Shown here: one piece after another, positions 23,049-31,582 of the stretch
How positions within the stretch are numbered: position 1 is the stretch's first letter
How the letters are laid out: every line of letters begins with the position of its first letter
DNA from: Marinobacter sediminicola
Lineage (GTDB): Bacteria; Pseudomonadota; Gammaproteobacteria; Pseudomonadales; Oleiphilaceae
Reading direction: 5' to 3'
Assembly: GCF_031157525.1 (NCBI RefSeq)
Contig: NZ_JAVIXR010000017.1
Location: forward strand, 1-46,514
DNA length: 46,514 bases
Translations under genes and position numbers: made by a program
Notes under the pieces: model-generated
What the model saw: the letters and a program-made list of their open reading frames with translations, nothing else
The model's database searches: none
Told to the model about the DNA's origin: nothing

Positions 23049-24860
23049 TTACAGTTCCGGAGTCAACGTCAGGTCGATGGTGTTGCCGGAACCAGTCAGG
23101 AACTGGTTAAGAACGCTTGTCAGAAGACCACAGTTTTCCAGTGGTGGCAGGTCGTACACGCCGCTCACGTCGCCGCCGGTTGCAGGCGAGAAGTTAGAGC
23201 CATCTTTGGAGGTCAAAGTAATGTCCACAGGCTGGATTGACTGGCACTGATCGCCGCCGCCAACTTTGATGGGCAGGCCGAACAGCTTGAGTTGAACCTT
23301 TGGTACTTTGATGAACAGGTGAGAGTTGGCGGTCAACTTGCCATTTACCAGGCTGCCAGTGGTCATTTCAGACTGCTGGAACTCAACATTTGCTGTTGCT
23401 TTCAGACGGCTGAACAGAACTTTGATTGAGAAATGACCAACGGTAGGGTCAACGTTTAGATCGGCTTCGAACGTGCCGCTTGCCAGTTCCAGAAGCGTTG
23501 CGATGCTGCCGGTCAGAGGCAGGCTGCTGTCCGAGGAATTGATGTAGGTGGAGCCTGAAAGGCCCAGCAACAGCTCAATTTCATTTGTAGGTGCTTCAAA
23601 GCCTTCTGCGCTCAGGGATACGGAAACTTCTGCGTTCTCAGCGTCGTTAGAAGAAATCACCAACTGTGCATTGCGCACACCGGCTGAAGCGGCTGTGAAG
23701 CCAACATCGATAGCACAGGTCTGTGAAGGAGCGACGGTGGTGCAGTTGTTGGTCTGCAGGAACTCGCTAGCGTCTGGGCCCGCAACGTTGATGCTGTTGA
23801 TAAGCAGAGTGTCAGTGCCGTTGTTGGAAATGGTGACCTGAGCAGATTTGCTCTGGCCTAGCTGAATCCGGCCAAGGTCCACAGACCCGGGTGTTACAGC
23901 AATTTCAGGCACTGGTGCCAGAACGCTGCGGCCAGTCAGCGCAACATCTACAGAACTGTTGTCTGCGTCGGTTGAGTTGATGGTCAGAGTTGCACTCTGT
24001 GGGCCTTCGCCATCTGGAATGTAGGTAAGGTTTACGTCACAGCTTGCGCCGGCTGCGATGGTGTTGCAGCTGTTGCTTTGCATGAATGCACTGGCGTTTG
24101 TGCCAGCAATCGAGATGCTGTTGATGCCCAGCGCAGCATTGCCAGTGTTGCTCAGAGTAACGGTTTCATCTTTGGTAAGACCAGCCTGCACATTACCAAA
24201 GGCCACGTCGGTGCGGTTTACTGCTATACGTGGCGTTTCGACAACGTCACCTTCTACGGTAACGTTTTGCAGCAAGTTATCCTGACCCGCGAGCAGGGTA
24301 CAGTTGGTCGTGATTTCGCCAATCGGTGCAGGTGCAATGTCACCATTGGCTGTGCGAGCCACCAGATTCAATGTCAGGCCGCCAACGCGTATTTCTGCAT
24401 TGCCGATATCCTGCTCGGTAAAGGTGAATTCCGGGGCTTGGCCATTTGCAGGAACCGTGAACGGGCCAGATGTTGATGGGATGGGGCTTGGGGGAATTGT
24501 CAGAGTAACGGTTTGCTCGACCGTACGACCCGCAGTAATAATCTGGTTGGTGTTTACTGCTGTGCCTTCCACAGTTTCTGAGCCGACCAGTTTAAGACCA
24601 GTACGGGAGTCCTCGTTTACCAGTGTCATCGCTGTTACCGAAAACGCGGGTAAAGGAGTGCCAACGACGGCGCTTGTTGGAATATCGGCGCTGATTTCAG
24701 CACTGATGGGCTGCTCGCCGATCAATGGGAATGGGCAGCTGAATTGGAGGTTGGTGGAAACCGGGGCTGCGATAGCGCTCCCGGCGCCGGACATTAATGC
24801 CGCCGCTGCCAGGGCGGGCGCAATTACACGACCACGGGGGGTGGAGTTCCTGAGTTTCAT
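23049..24860 (-). CDS. Exported DUF6801 protein with two choice-of-anchor D (ASH-type) domains
   Basis: A 603-residue exported protein. A signal peptide (hydrophobic ALAAAALMSGAGSAIAA) is followed by a DUF6801-like domain (about 33-190, starting NLQFSCPFPLIGEQPI). Two immunoglobulin-like choice-of-anchor D domains follow (about 208-310 and 317-418), each with the pattern VTLSNTGNAAL or VTISNNGTDTL and one conserved Cys pair that probably forms a disulfide. The last 180 residues form an unrecognised domain ending LDLTLTPEL-like beta strands. GAGGAC precedes the ATG. It is probably periplasmic or surface-exposed. It lies just downstream of an AraC-type regulator and upstream of the DUF6160 gene. 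No enzymatic motif is visible. Confidence 0.8.
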   Translation of the reverse strand: MKLRNSTPRGRVIAPALAAAALMSGAGSAIAAPVSTNLQFSCPFPLIGEQPISAEISADIPTSAVVGTPLPAFSVTAMTLVNEDSRTGLKLVGSETVEGTAVNTNQIITAGRTVEQTVTLTIPPSPIPSTSGPFTVPANGQAPEFTFTEQDIGNAEIRVGGLTLNLVARTANGDIAPAPIGEITTNCTLLAGQDNLLQNVTVEGDVVETPRIAVNRTDVAFGNVQAGLTKDETVTLSNTGNAALGINSISIAGTNASAFMQSNSCNTIAAGASCDVNLTYIPDGEGPQSATLTINSTDADNSSVDVALTGRSVLAPVPEIAVTPGSVDLGRIQLGQSKSAQVTISNNGTDTLLINSINVAGPDASEFLQTNNCTTVAPSQTCAIDVGFTAASAGVRNAQLVISSNDAENAEVSVSLSAEGFEAPTNEIELLLGLSGSTYINSSDSSLPLTGSIATLLELASGTFEADLNVDPTVGHFSIKVLFSRLKATANVEFQQSEMTTGSLVNGKLTANSHLFIKVPKVQLKLFGLPIKVGGGDQCQSIQPVDITLTSKDGSNFSPATGGDVSGVYDLPPLENCGLLTSVLNQFLTGSGNTIDLTLTPEL

Positions 24861-24958
24861 GAGTTCGTCCTCTGTAAAGCATCGTTGTTATAGGAGGGCG
24901 CGCAGACTGCACCGACTAAGGACTGCTCGATCGGACATGCAAAAGACCCTATTGCCAC

Positions 24959-24970
24959 GCGTTTAAACGC
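24959..24970. promoter_or_regulatory. 12-bp palindrome upstream of the DUF6801 gene
   Basis: GCGTTTAAACGC is a perfect palindrome about 100 bp before the ATG at 24860, in the likely promoter region of the exported-protein pair. It may be an operator; AraC-type regulators usually prefer direct repeats, so the neighbouring regulator is not its obvious ligand. Confidence 0.3.
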
Positions 24971-25073
24971 AAGTGTGCCCGAGTATTAGGCCTTTGAAGG
25001 TGGTTGTGGGTCATTGCCGTTCCCGGCATGGTCTTTGTTCAAAGCGGAGATATAGCGCAGAGAATGTCGAAAC

Positions 25074-25103
25074 CGTGACCGGATTCAAATTGCTCCGGTC
25101 ACG
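25074..25103 (-). terminator. Stem-loop after the AraC-type regulator gene
   Basis: CGTGACCGGA and TCCGGTCACG form a perfect 10-bp stem with a 10-base loop, 17 bp after the regulator's stop codon on the minus strand. Only a weak T-run follows (GGTTTCG), so termination may be incomplete. It separates the regulator from the exported-protein genes. Confidence 0.6.
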
Positions 25104-25119
25104 CCTCGTTAGTCAGGGA

Positions 25120-26142
25120 TCAGGTTGTTTTGCGGGATTGCTTTCGAACATCGCCGGGTGTTTTGCCGGTCCATCCACGGTAGGCTTTGGTAAAGCTTGC
25201 CTGATCGCTGAACCCGAGCTTTTCGGCAATGGATTCCAGTGGAACGTTGGTGTCGTTCAGATAGAGAGTTGCGAAGTTTTCGCGAATTTCATTTCTGACC
25301 TCACGAAACGATGTGCCAGCACTGGCCAGGTGCTGGCGCAACGTGCGAGTGCTGATGTCGAGGCGCCGAGCAATATTGGTGGTAGTGCACGGCCGGCCGG
25401 GCTGGGTCATGATCATGTCTCGAACCTGCATCAGTGTTTCATCAGCTAGACCGGTTTTTTCTTCCTTGCTTTTCCGGCTGCGTGCCAGCAGAAATCGCAG
25501 GCTGGCTGTATCCTTTTGAGTAGGCTGTCCCTTCAGTGCCATGGAAATCTGATTGAATGGTGCATCGAAACGGAATTCGCAATCCGGCGCCAATGATTGC
25601 CATGAATGGGTGTCGCGATTGGAGGGAAAGGCAAATTGAATATCGAAATGCTCGCATACCTCCGCTGATACGCGATGAATACTGCCCAGGTACATTTTTG
25701 TTACACAGGGTGCCAGCTCACCAAGCCCCCACGTATCGAGCAGTCGGATGTGGAAGGTTGATCCGGTAGAGTGCAGCTCCATGTCCATCAGCGGAAGTCC
25801 TACCCGGAGGTATTGCACGATCATGCTGATGAGTTGTCGGGGGTTGTCTTGGCCGAGTACGGCAAATCCCAGAAGCCCATGGCTTGGGAGATCCAGCTGT
25901 TGCCCGAACTGAAATGCTGCCCGTTCGTCATTCATCAGCCAGTCGGCTTTTTGCAGCGCTGTCGTTATTTGCTGCATGCTGACGCTTGCGTCCGGATCGT
26001 ACAACATGGCCTCGGTTATGTCGGTGTCGTTGAGAAGGGCTGCCCGCTTCACGCCTCTTCGCTCCATGAATTCGATGAAACGACGAACATAGCGAGCAGA
26101 AATCAGCGGTACTTCAAGCGCCATACTATTCGAAATATCCAT
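25120..26142 (-). CDS. AraC family regulator with arabinose-binding-type N-terminal domain
   Basis: A 340-residue regulator. The N-terminal 190 residues match the Arabinose_bd-type domain found in OruR-like and many lipid-related AraC proteins (SMQQITTALQKA, LLGFAVLGQDNP). The C-terminal double helix-turn-helix (about 238-335) has TTTNIARRLDISTRTLRQHL and the family signature ESIAEKLGFSDQASFTKAYRGWTGKTPGDVR. I start at ATG 26142, behind AGGGACAGG; the frame is open to 26283. Downstream in the same direction are the DUF6801 and DUF6160 exported-protein genes, its likely targets. The effector is unknown. Confidence 0.88.
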   Translation of the reverse strand: MDISNSMALEVPLISARYVRRFIEFMERRGVKRAALLNDTDITEAMLYDPDASVSMQQITTALQKADWLMNDERAAFQFGQQLDLPSHGLLGFAVLGQDNPRQLISMIVQYLRVGLPLMDMELHSTGSTFHIRLLDTWGLGELAPCVTKMYLGSIHRVSAEVCEHFDIQFAFPSNRDTHSWQSLAPDCEFRFDAPFNQISMALKGQPTQKDTASLRFLLARSRKSKEEKTGLADETLMQVRDMIMTQPGRPCTTTNIARRLDISTRTLRQHLASAGTSFREVRNEIRENFATLYLNDTNVPLESIAEKLGFSDQASFTKAYRGWTGKTPGDVRKQSRKTT

Positions 26143-26348
26143 ATTCCTGTCCCTGGGGCGAGAATAGCCCTTAACATCGTCATGAATTACGATTGCTAGT
26201 GTTTGCGAAAATCCGTTACTGCAGGCTTTCTTCGGCGGGCAGTATAGGCACGTTGGGTTGAAGATATTTTTGGGGCCCGTCACGAAATAGTTGTCATGGC
26301 CGGAAATGACAATGAAACATTTGTCAGGTTTGAGGGTGCGGAACAGAC

Positions 26349-27041
26349 ATGCATTTGCAAAAATCTACTGGGATATCAGAGAAAAAGCCGGATGCCAGTG
26401 CGGGCGCAATATGCAGTGTGTGCGGGCAGGGCGAGTTAATGAGATTTCAGACGCTGGGTGATAAAGAGTACCTGCGATGCCCACGCTGCAGCGCAACCAT
26501 CATGGCCCGGAAAAGCTGGCTTGGGCCTGATGAGGAGCGTGCGGTTTATGAGCTGCACGATAATGATCCGGGTGACACGGGCTACCGGTCTTTTCTTGAG
26601 AAACTCGCCTTGCCCATGCTTGAACGCATTCAGCCAGGGGCTTCCGGGTTGGATTTCGGCTGTGGTCCTGGCCCCGCGCTTGCAGAAATGATGCGAGAGG
26701 CAGGTATGGAAGTGGCGCTTTTCGATCCGATTTTCCACCCGGCCGAGTCTGCGTTGAGCCGCCAGTACGATTTCATTACCTGCACTGAGGTTGTGGAGCA
26801 TTTACATCACCCGGCCAAGGTGTTCCGCCAACTGGATGGTTTGTTAAAGCCCGGGGGTTGGCTAGGTGTGATGACCTGCTTTCAGACCTGCGATGATCGA
26901 TTTGATAAGTGGCACTATCGGCGGGATCCCACTCACGTTGTGTTCTATCGGGAGGCAACATTGAAGGTTGTTGCTCAACGTATGGGGTGGACTATGACTG
27001 TGCCATGCAAGGATGTGGCAATGTTTTATAAGTCGTTATAG
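26349..27041 (+). CDS. Class I SAM-dependent methyltransferase with N-terminal zinc ribbon
   Basis: A 230-residue protein. Residues 22-47 carry two Cys pairs (CSVCG and CPRCS) that form a zinc ribbon. A class I methyltransferase domain follows with the SAM-binding motif LDFGCGPGPA, FDPIFHP, and TCTEVVEHLHHP, with a late CFQTCDDRFDKWHYRRDPTHVVFY that resembles methyltransferases of the Methyltransf_23 group. The substrate is unknown. The ribosome-binding site is weak (GCGGAACAG). The gene is divergent from the AraC-type regulator and ends in a strong hairpin. Confidence 0.82.
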   Translation: MHLQKSTGISEKKPDASAGAICSVCGQGELMRFQTLGDKEYLRCPRCSATIMARKSWLGPDEERAVYELHDNDPGDTGYRSFLEKLALPMLERIQPGASGLDFGCGPGPALAEMMREAGMEVALFDPIFHPAESALSRQYDFITCTEVVEHLHHPAKVFRQLDGLLKPGGWLGVMTCFQTCDDRFDKWHYRRDPTHVVFYREATLKVVAQRMGWTMTVPCKDVAMFYKSL

Positions 27042-27073
27042 AAACCGGGGGCAATGCGCCCCCGGTTTGTTCT
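27042..27073 (+). terminator. Intrinsic terminator
   Basis: An 11-bp stem, AAACCGGGGGC with GCCCCCGGTTT, around a 5-base loop, directly after the methyltransferase stop codon and followed by TGTTCT. The A-rich left side lets it serve the convergent transporter gene too, which ends at 27080. Confidence 0.85.
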
Positions 27074-27079
27074 AAGCCC

Positions 27080-28387
27080 TTAAAGCCAGGTAAGACCTAC
27101 ACCGATGATCGCGCCTGTGATGATCAGCAGCATCAGGCAGTATCCCATGATGTCTTTCGCTTTGAGCCCTGCAATAGCCAGTACCGGCAATGCCCAGAAG
27201 GGTTGCAGGAGGTTGGTCCAGGCATCGCCCCAGGCAACAGCCATGGCCACTCGTGGAATGCTTGCGCCAAGCTCCTGAGCTGCCGGTAGCATGACCGGTG
27301 CCTGCACGGCCCACTGGCCGCCACCAGAGGGAACAAAAATGTTCACCAGGCCTGCACTGATGAAGCTCCAGAACGGTAGGCTCTCAGCAGTGGCCATGGA
27401 TACAAAACCTGAGGAAATGCTGGCAGCCAGCCCAGACGCCGTCATTACTCCCATGATTCCGGCATAGAATGGAAACTGGATAACAATGCCTGAGCCGCCT
27501 TTAACGGCTTCATTCAAGCTATCAAGCAGCCGTTTAGGCGTTTGGTGAAGAATGATCGCCAGGAACAGGAACATGAAGTTGACGATGTTCAGGTTCAGGC
27601 CACCACCGTCCATAAAATACTGGAAAATGAATGCCAATCCACTGAAGCCAATCAGCCAAGCCAGTATTCTGCTGTTTTCGAGATGGTCCGCAGGGCGGAG
27701 GATGGAAACGCGGGTGTCTGGCTCGTCATCAAGTACCGCAGGATCAACGTAAACGCTCTCTTCTTCTGAGGGTAGCATCAGCCGGTTTACCGTAGGCACA
27801 ACAATAAACAGCGCCACAATGATTGCCAGGTTGAAGAAAGCAAAGATGGTTTCGCTGGTGCCAATTACGCCAATGACGTCAGCGGTAAAATGCCCATCGG
27901 TTGCGATGACCAGCGGAATTGAACCTGCTAGGCCGCCGTGCCAAACAATAAAGCCCGAGTAGGCACTGGCTATCAATAATGGATAGTGAACCCTTACTTG
28001 CCGTGCAAGTGCTTTGGCAAAAAGGGCACCCACTACCAGGCCGAAGCCCCAGTTGATCCAACTTGCGACCAGTGCCACGAAGGTAACCAGAACAATTGCC
28101 TGGCCGGGTGTGCTTGCAAGAGATGCAATCCGATTCAGAATTCCGCGAACAAGTGGCGTGCTGGCCAACATGAACCCGGTAACCAGAACGAGCAGCATCT
28201 GCATCGAGAAAGTGAGCAGGCTCCAGAACCCATTCCCCCACATTTCGACCACAGCCATTGGGCTATGGCCTTCAAACGCCATAGCGGCGATGAAAGCAAA
28301 AAGAGAGAGGATCAGAACAAAAATATAGGGATCAGGCAGGTACTTATCTACCAGGCTGACCATTGGCCGAGCGGCTCTATTGAGCAT
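27080..28387 (-). CDS. atoE: Short-chain fatty acid transporter, AtoE family
   Basis: A 435-residue membrane protein with about 10-12 hydrophobic segments. The N-terminus (DKYLPDPYIFVLILSLFAF), the motif WINWGFGLVVGALFAK, and FVPSGGGQWAVQAPVM near the end are characteristic of AtoE-type short-chain fatty acid permeases. The start at 28387 is set by a textbook AAGGAGA seven bases upstream; the frame is open to 28459. It would import acetoacetate, butyrate or similar acids. No CoA-transferase genes lie beside it here, so it is a stand-alone carrier. The name is by family. Confidence 0.88.
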   Translation of the reverse strand: MLNRAARPMVSLVDKYLPDPYIFVLILSLFAFIAAMAFEGHSPMAVVEMWGNGFWSLLTFSMQMLLVLVTGFMLASTPLVRGILNRIASLASTPGQAIVLVTFVALVASWINWGFGLVVGALFAKALARQVRVHYPLLIASAYSGFIVWHGGLAGSIPLVIATDGHFTADVIGVIGTSETIFAFFNLAIIVALFIVVPTVNRLMLPSEEESVYVDPAVLDDEPDTRVSILRPADHLENSRILAWLIGFSGLAFIFQYFMDGGGLNLNIVNFMFLFLAIILHQTPKRLLDSLNEAVKGGSGIVIQFPFYAGIMGVMTASGLAASISSGFVSMATAESLPFWSFISAGLVNIFVPSGGGQWAVQAPVMLPAAQELGASIPRVAMAVAWGDAWTNLLQPFWALPVLAIAGLKAKDIMGYCLMLLIITGAIIGVGLTWL

Positions 28388-28551
28388 TGGGTATCTCCTT
28401 GTTCTTGTTGATTTTGACCTATAGCAGCTTAGATGGTCGCGAGATAAAAACCAAACCAAAAGGCATAAGCGAAAGGTATAGGGAGACTTTTGCGAGCGAA
28501 GGTGCTTGGGGTGTGAGGGGGGAGAGGGTGTGAAGTGAGGAGTGCTCTAAT

Positions 28552-29997
28552 TCAGAACGTGGATAGCCCGGTGGCTTCCATCACGCGATAACGCCAGTAG
28601 CGTAGCCGCGATTCATCGGCCCAGCGCTCGTAGGGCAGGCTTAGTACGGGATCGCTGCCCGGGCCCGATTGCCACTGTGTTTCAAAGAAGCTAACGGATT
28701 TGGTGGCCACTTCAGAACCTGCTGGTGCGGCTAACCAAGCGTTGGTTTCCAGGTTCAGATCATCAAGGTTGCGCCGAGTAAAGTTGGCGGAACCCAGCAG
28801 AACTTCAGTCGGACCCACCAATGGACGGAGCATCAACAGTTTGCTGTGACACTGCTCGCCAAAGGTGTTGCACCAGCGAACAGGGATTCCAGCTGTGTGA
28901 AGTTCCAGGGCAACTTGGCGGTTGGGTATGCCACTTTTTTGATGACCGAACGCTTCGTTATTGGCATCGAGAAGCACCCGTAACCGAACGCCACGATCGT
29001 GGGCATCGAGAAGGGCGGCCACAATCTCCCGATGTGAGAGATAGAAGAAGGCGAGATCCAGGTGGCTGCCGCTCTCGGCCTTGGTGATCATCTCTAATGC
29101 GGTATCCCGAATTGCAGATTCTGTTTTAATTGCAACGGTTCCGGCGGCACTCTCGTCAGGTGGTCGATGCGAAGCCGTCTGGTTAATCAGTTCGTCCAGT
29201 ATCGGGTTGGGCTGGCCAGACATTGCCAGAACCGCTTGCTCGGTTTTCAGAACATCGGTAACCGCAGAGCCAGTAAAACTGATGGCAATGTTGCTGTGTC
29301 GGCTGCTGCCATCGTGAGGGTTCGCAGACGTTATAAGGGCGCGCAGTTTATCTCCTTCATCTGTTACCAGAATCTTGCGATGGTTTGCTTTGAAGTTGGG
29401 CAGGGCAAGGTAGCTGCGAACGGTGACAGGCGCTGTTCCCAGAGCATTTGGTAGCCAACCACCTTCAGAATTATTTCCAAACCATTGGCAGCAAACGCGC
29501 CAGATTGCAGACCATGTGGGGTTGCTGTCACGAAGTGGCCGCAAATTTGTCTCTGTTACCGCAATGCCAGCCTGACGAAGCGCCTGAAACCAGGGCGACA
29601 CAGCCCCACCGTAAAGGGTATTCAGCGGGTCTGAGATAACAATAATTTCCAGCTTCGGCCGCTCTGCCTTCCGGTTGATCAGTGCCTGGGTAAGCTGCTC
29701 GGAAAGACGACGATGCTCCACGCCCTCTGGGCTGCTGCTATTGAAGAGAAACATGTCGACCAGAATGAGAGATTGAGCCTGGCTGATGAGGCGCAGGACT
29801 TCGTCGAATATTTCATGGTCGCGGGTTTCTGAGCCATCGCTGTGATGGTAGGTCGAATCCGTCAGTAGCGTTGCGTCGTTGAGGGGATAGGTGTCGCCGT
29901 TGTGGCTGATCCCGGGAGGCAAGGGCTTGTAGGAGTGATACAAGCCCACACCAACCAGTGTCAGAATTATTAATGCGAGCAATACCTTCAATGACAT
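28552..29997 (-). CDS. Phospholipase D-like protein, second HKD motif altered
   Basis: A 481-residue protein of the phospholipase D/cardiolipin synthase superfamily, with an N-terminal membrane segment (VLLALIILTLVGVGLY). The first HKD motif is intact (H206, K208, D213 in NHRKILVTDE, followed by ITSANPHDG). In the second, H384 and K386 are present in QCHSKLLML but position 391 holds Arg instead of Asp, followed by LLGSANFTRRNLDDLNLE. The His/Lys pair still allows phosphatidyl transfer or hydrolysis. The gene is close to, but 18 bp apart from, the amidotransferase gene upstream. Role in lipid metabolism is likely; the exact reaction is unknown. Confidence 0.82.
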   Translation of the reverse strand: MSLKVLLALIILTLVGVGLYHSYKPLPPGISHNGDTYPLNDATLLTDSTYHHSDGSETRDHEIFDEVLRLISQAQSLILVDMFLFNSSSPEGVEHRRLSEQLTQALINRKAERPKLEIIVISDPLNTLYGGAVSPWFQALRQAGIAVTETNLRPLRDSNPTWSAIWRVCCQWFGNNSEGGWLPNALGTAPVTVRSYLALPNFKANHRKILVTDEGDKLRALITSANPHDGSSRHSNIAISFTGSAVTDVLKTEQAVLAMSGQPNPILDELINQTASHRPPDESAAGTVAIKTESAIRDTALEMITKAESGSHLDLAFFYLSHREIVAALLDAHDRGVRLRVLLDANNEAFGHQKSGIPNRQVALELHTAGIPVRWCNTFGEQCHSKLLMLRPLVGPTEVLLGSANFTRRNLDDLNLETNAWLAAPAGSEVATKSVSFFETQWQSGPGSDPVLSLPYERWADESRLRYWRYRVMEATGLSTF

Positions 29998-30015
29998 AAG
30001 CGGCCCGGTGCAGTC

Positions 30016-30750
30016 TTAACCAGCGTGGTTTTCTTTTACAAGAGTAGAAAAGCGCTCTAGCAACCCTGAAGCTTCCGGTGCATCGGTAACGGAATCGATC
30101 ATGGCGCTTGGATCAAATCCCTCGCGCTCCAAATCAGGTGTCTGCACACCGAGATACGCTCTCATAACAGTGCTGGAGAACTCCGGATGGAATTGCACGC
30201 CCCAGGCGCACTTGCCAACACGAAACGCCTGGTGTGGCTCAAACTCGTTGCGGCCAAGCAAAACGGCACCCGGTGGCAGGCTTAAAACTGACTGCATATG
30301 GGTGAGTTGTGCGCTGAACGTGTTTGGCATGTTGCCAAACAGCAGGTCATCTTTGGCACTGGCGAGTAGCTCGACATTTCTGGTACCGCTTTCGCGACCC
30401 TGCGGGTGATAGCCTACCTCACCACCCAGGGCGTGCGCCAAAAGTTGGTGTCCGTAGCATACGCCAAGCAGTGGGATCTCTTTCTCAACGACGCGGATCA
30501 GCCATTGAGCGGCCCTTTCACTCCAAGCTTCCCGATTGCTGACCATAGCGGGAGAACCGGTTACGACAACGCCGTCCCAGTCGTCCGGGTTGTCAGGAAG
30601 TTCGCCGGCTACAGTGTTGAATACTGTAACGTCGAGACCGGGTGACAAACCGCGCAGAAACCATTGGTCGAAATCACCGAATTGCTCTTCGATAGCCGGG
30701 TAGGTGCTGCCAGTTTTCAGGATCGCCACTCTTGGTTTTTGCGGGGTCAC
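30016..30750 (-). CDS. Class I glutamine amidotransferase-like protein
   Basis: A 244-residue stand-alone GATase domain. The catalytic Cys98 sits in the nucleophile elbow LLGVCYGHQLLA, and His188/Glu190 in WGVQFHPEF complete the triad. The start is GTG 30750, 8 bp after the stop codon of the upstream YebC-family gene, with AGGAAA directly before it, so the two are coupled. Such GuaA-like proteins hydrolyse glutamine or gamma-glutamyl compounds. The acceptor partner is not visible. It is the middle gene of a possible three-gene unit with YebC (before) and the PLD-like gene (after). Confidence 0.87.
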   Translation of the reverse strand: MTPQKPRVAILKTGSTYPAIEEQFGDFDQWFLRGLSPGLDVTVFNTVAGELPDNPDDWDGVVVTGSPAMVSNREAWSERAAQWLIRVVEKEIPLLGVCYGHQLLAHALGGEVGYHPQGRESGTRNVELLASAKDDLLFGNMPNTFSAQLTHMQSVLSLPPGAVLLGRNEFEPHQAFRVGKCAWGVQFHPEFSSTVMRAYLGVQTPDLEREGFDPSAMIDSVTDAPEASGLLERFSTLVKENHAG

Positions 30751-30758
30751 TTTCCTGG

Positions 30759-31484
30759 CTACTCTTCAGGCAGTTCGGCGTTGTGGAAAATGTTCTGCAC
30801 GTCATCCAGTTCGTTCAGCATGTCGCAGAATTTTTCGAACATGGGAATGTCATCGCCTTCCACTGGAGTACTGGTTTTCGGCAGGAACTGAATTTCGTCT
30901 ACTTCGAAGTCGATATCGGCAAAGGCTTCTGTCAGTGCCTGGCGAGCCTTGGCGTATTCCGTGTTCGGTGTAAATACTGTGATTTGGCCTTCTTCGTTTT
31001 CAATGTCGGTAACGTCGACATCTGCTTCCATTAAGGCTTCGAGAACGGCTTCGTCGTCTTCACCTTTGAAAACGAAAATCGCACTGTGGTCGAACATGTG
31101 TGCCACGGTGCCGGGCGTGCCGATTTTGCACTTGGTTTTTGTGAAGGCGAGGCGAACATCGCCAAACGTCCGGTTTGGGTTATCTGTCAGGCAATCGACA
31201 ATTACCATGCAGTTACCTGGGCCGTAGCCTTCGTAACGAGCGGGAGAGTAGTCTTCCCCGGCACCACCGCGGGCTTTGTCTATGGCCTTTTCAATAACGT
31301 GAGAGGGCACCTGATCTTTTTTGGCACGCTCAATAAGGCCGCGCAACGACAAGTTGCCATCCGGGTCTGTACCGCCGGATTTGGCGCTCATATAAATCTC
31401 GCGCCCGTACTTGCTGTATACCTTGGTTTTGGCCTCCGCTGTCTTGGCCATGGATTGCTTGCGGTTCTGGTAGGCTCTGCCCAT
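30759..31484 (-). CDS. YebC/PmpR family protein (YeeN-like)
   Basis: A 241-residue member of the YebC/TACO1 family. The N-terminus [31 protein letters not shown] and the segment [15 protein letters not shown] match the family; the form is closer to E. coli YeeN (238) than to YebC. Members were first called transcription regulators, but recent work shows YebC proteins help ribosomes through proline stretches, so a translation role is also likely. A long C-terminal acidic domain ([24 protein letters not shown]) is typical. GAGG lies about 13 bases upstream. It is followed after 8 bp by the amidotransferase gene. Confidence 0.88.
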   Translation of the reverse strand: MGRAYQNRKQSMAKTAEAKTKVYSKYGREIYMSAKSGGTDPDGNLSLRGLIERAKKDQVPSHVIEKAIDKARGGAGEDYSPARYEGYGPGNCMVIVDCLTDNPNRTFGDVRLAFTKTKCKIGTPGTVAHMFDHSAIFVFKGEDDEAVLEALMEADVDVTDIENEEGQITVFTPNTEYAKARQALTEAFADIDFEVDEIQFLPKTSTPVEGDDIPMFEKFCDMLNELDDVQNIFHNAELPEE

Positions 31485-31582
31485 TTTTTGCGCTGCCTCA
31501 TACTTGCTGGGGAAAAGGTGGGATTTTACGCAAGAATAGCAGTTTGGGACAGGCCTATTTGGCTGGCCTGCCCCTTAAACGC

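Noticed and set aside
23548..24966. Several long plus-strand frames opposite the DUF6801 protein gene
   Set aside because: They arise from the repetitive, Val/Thr-rich coding strand and have no ribosome-binding sites.
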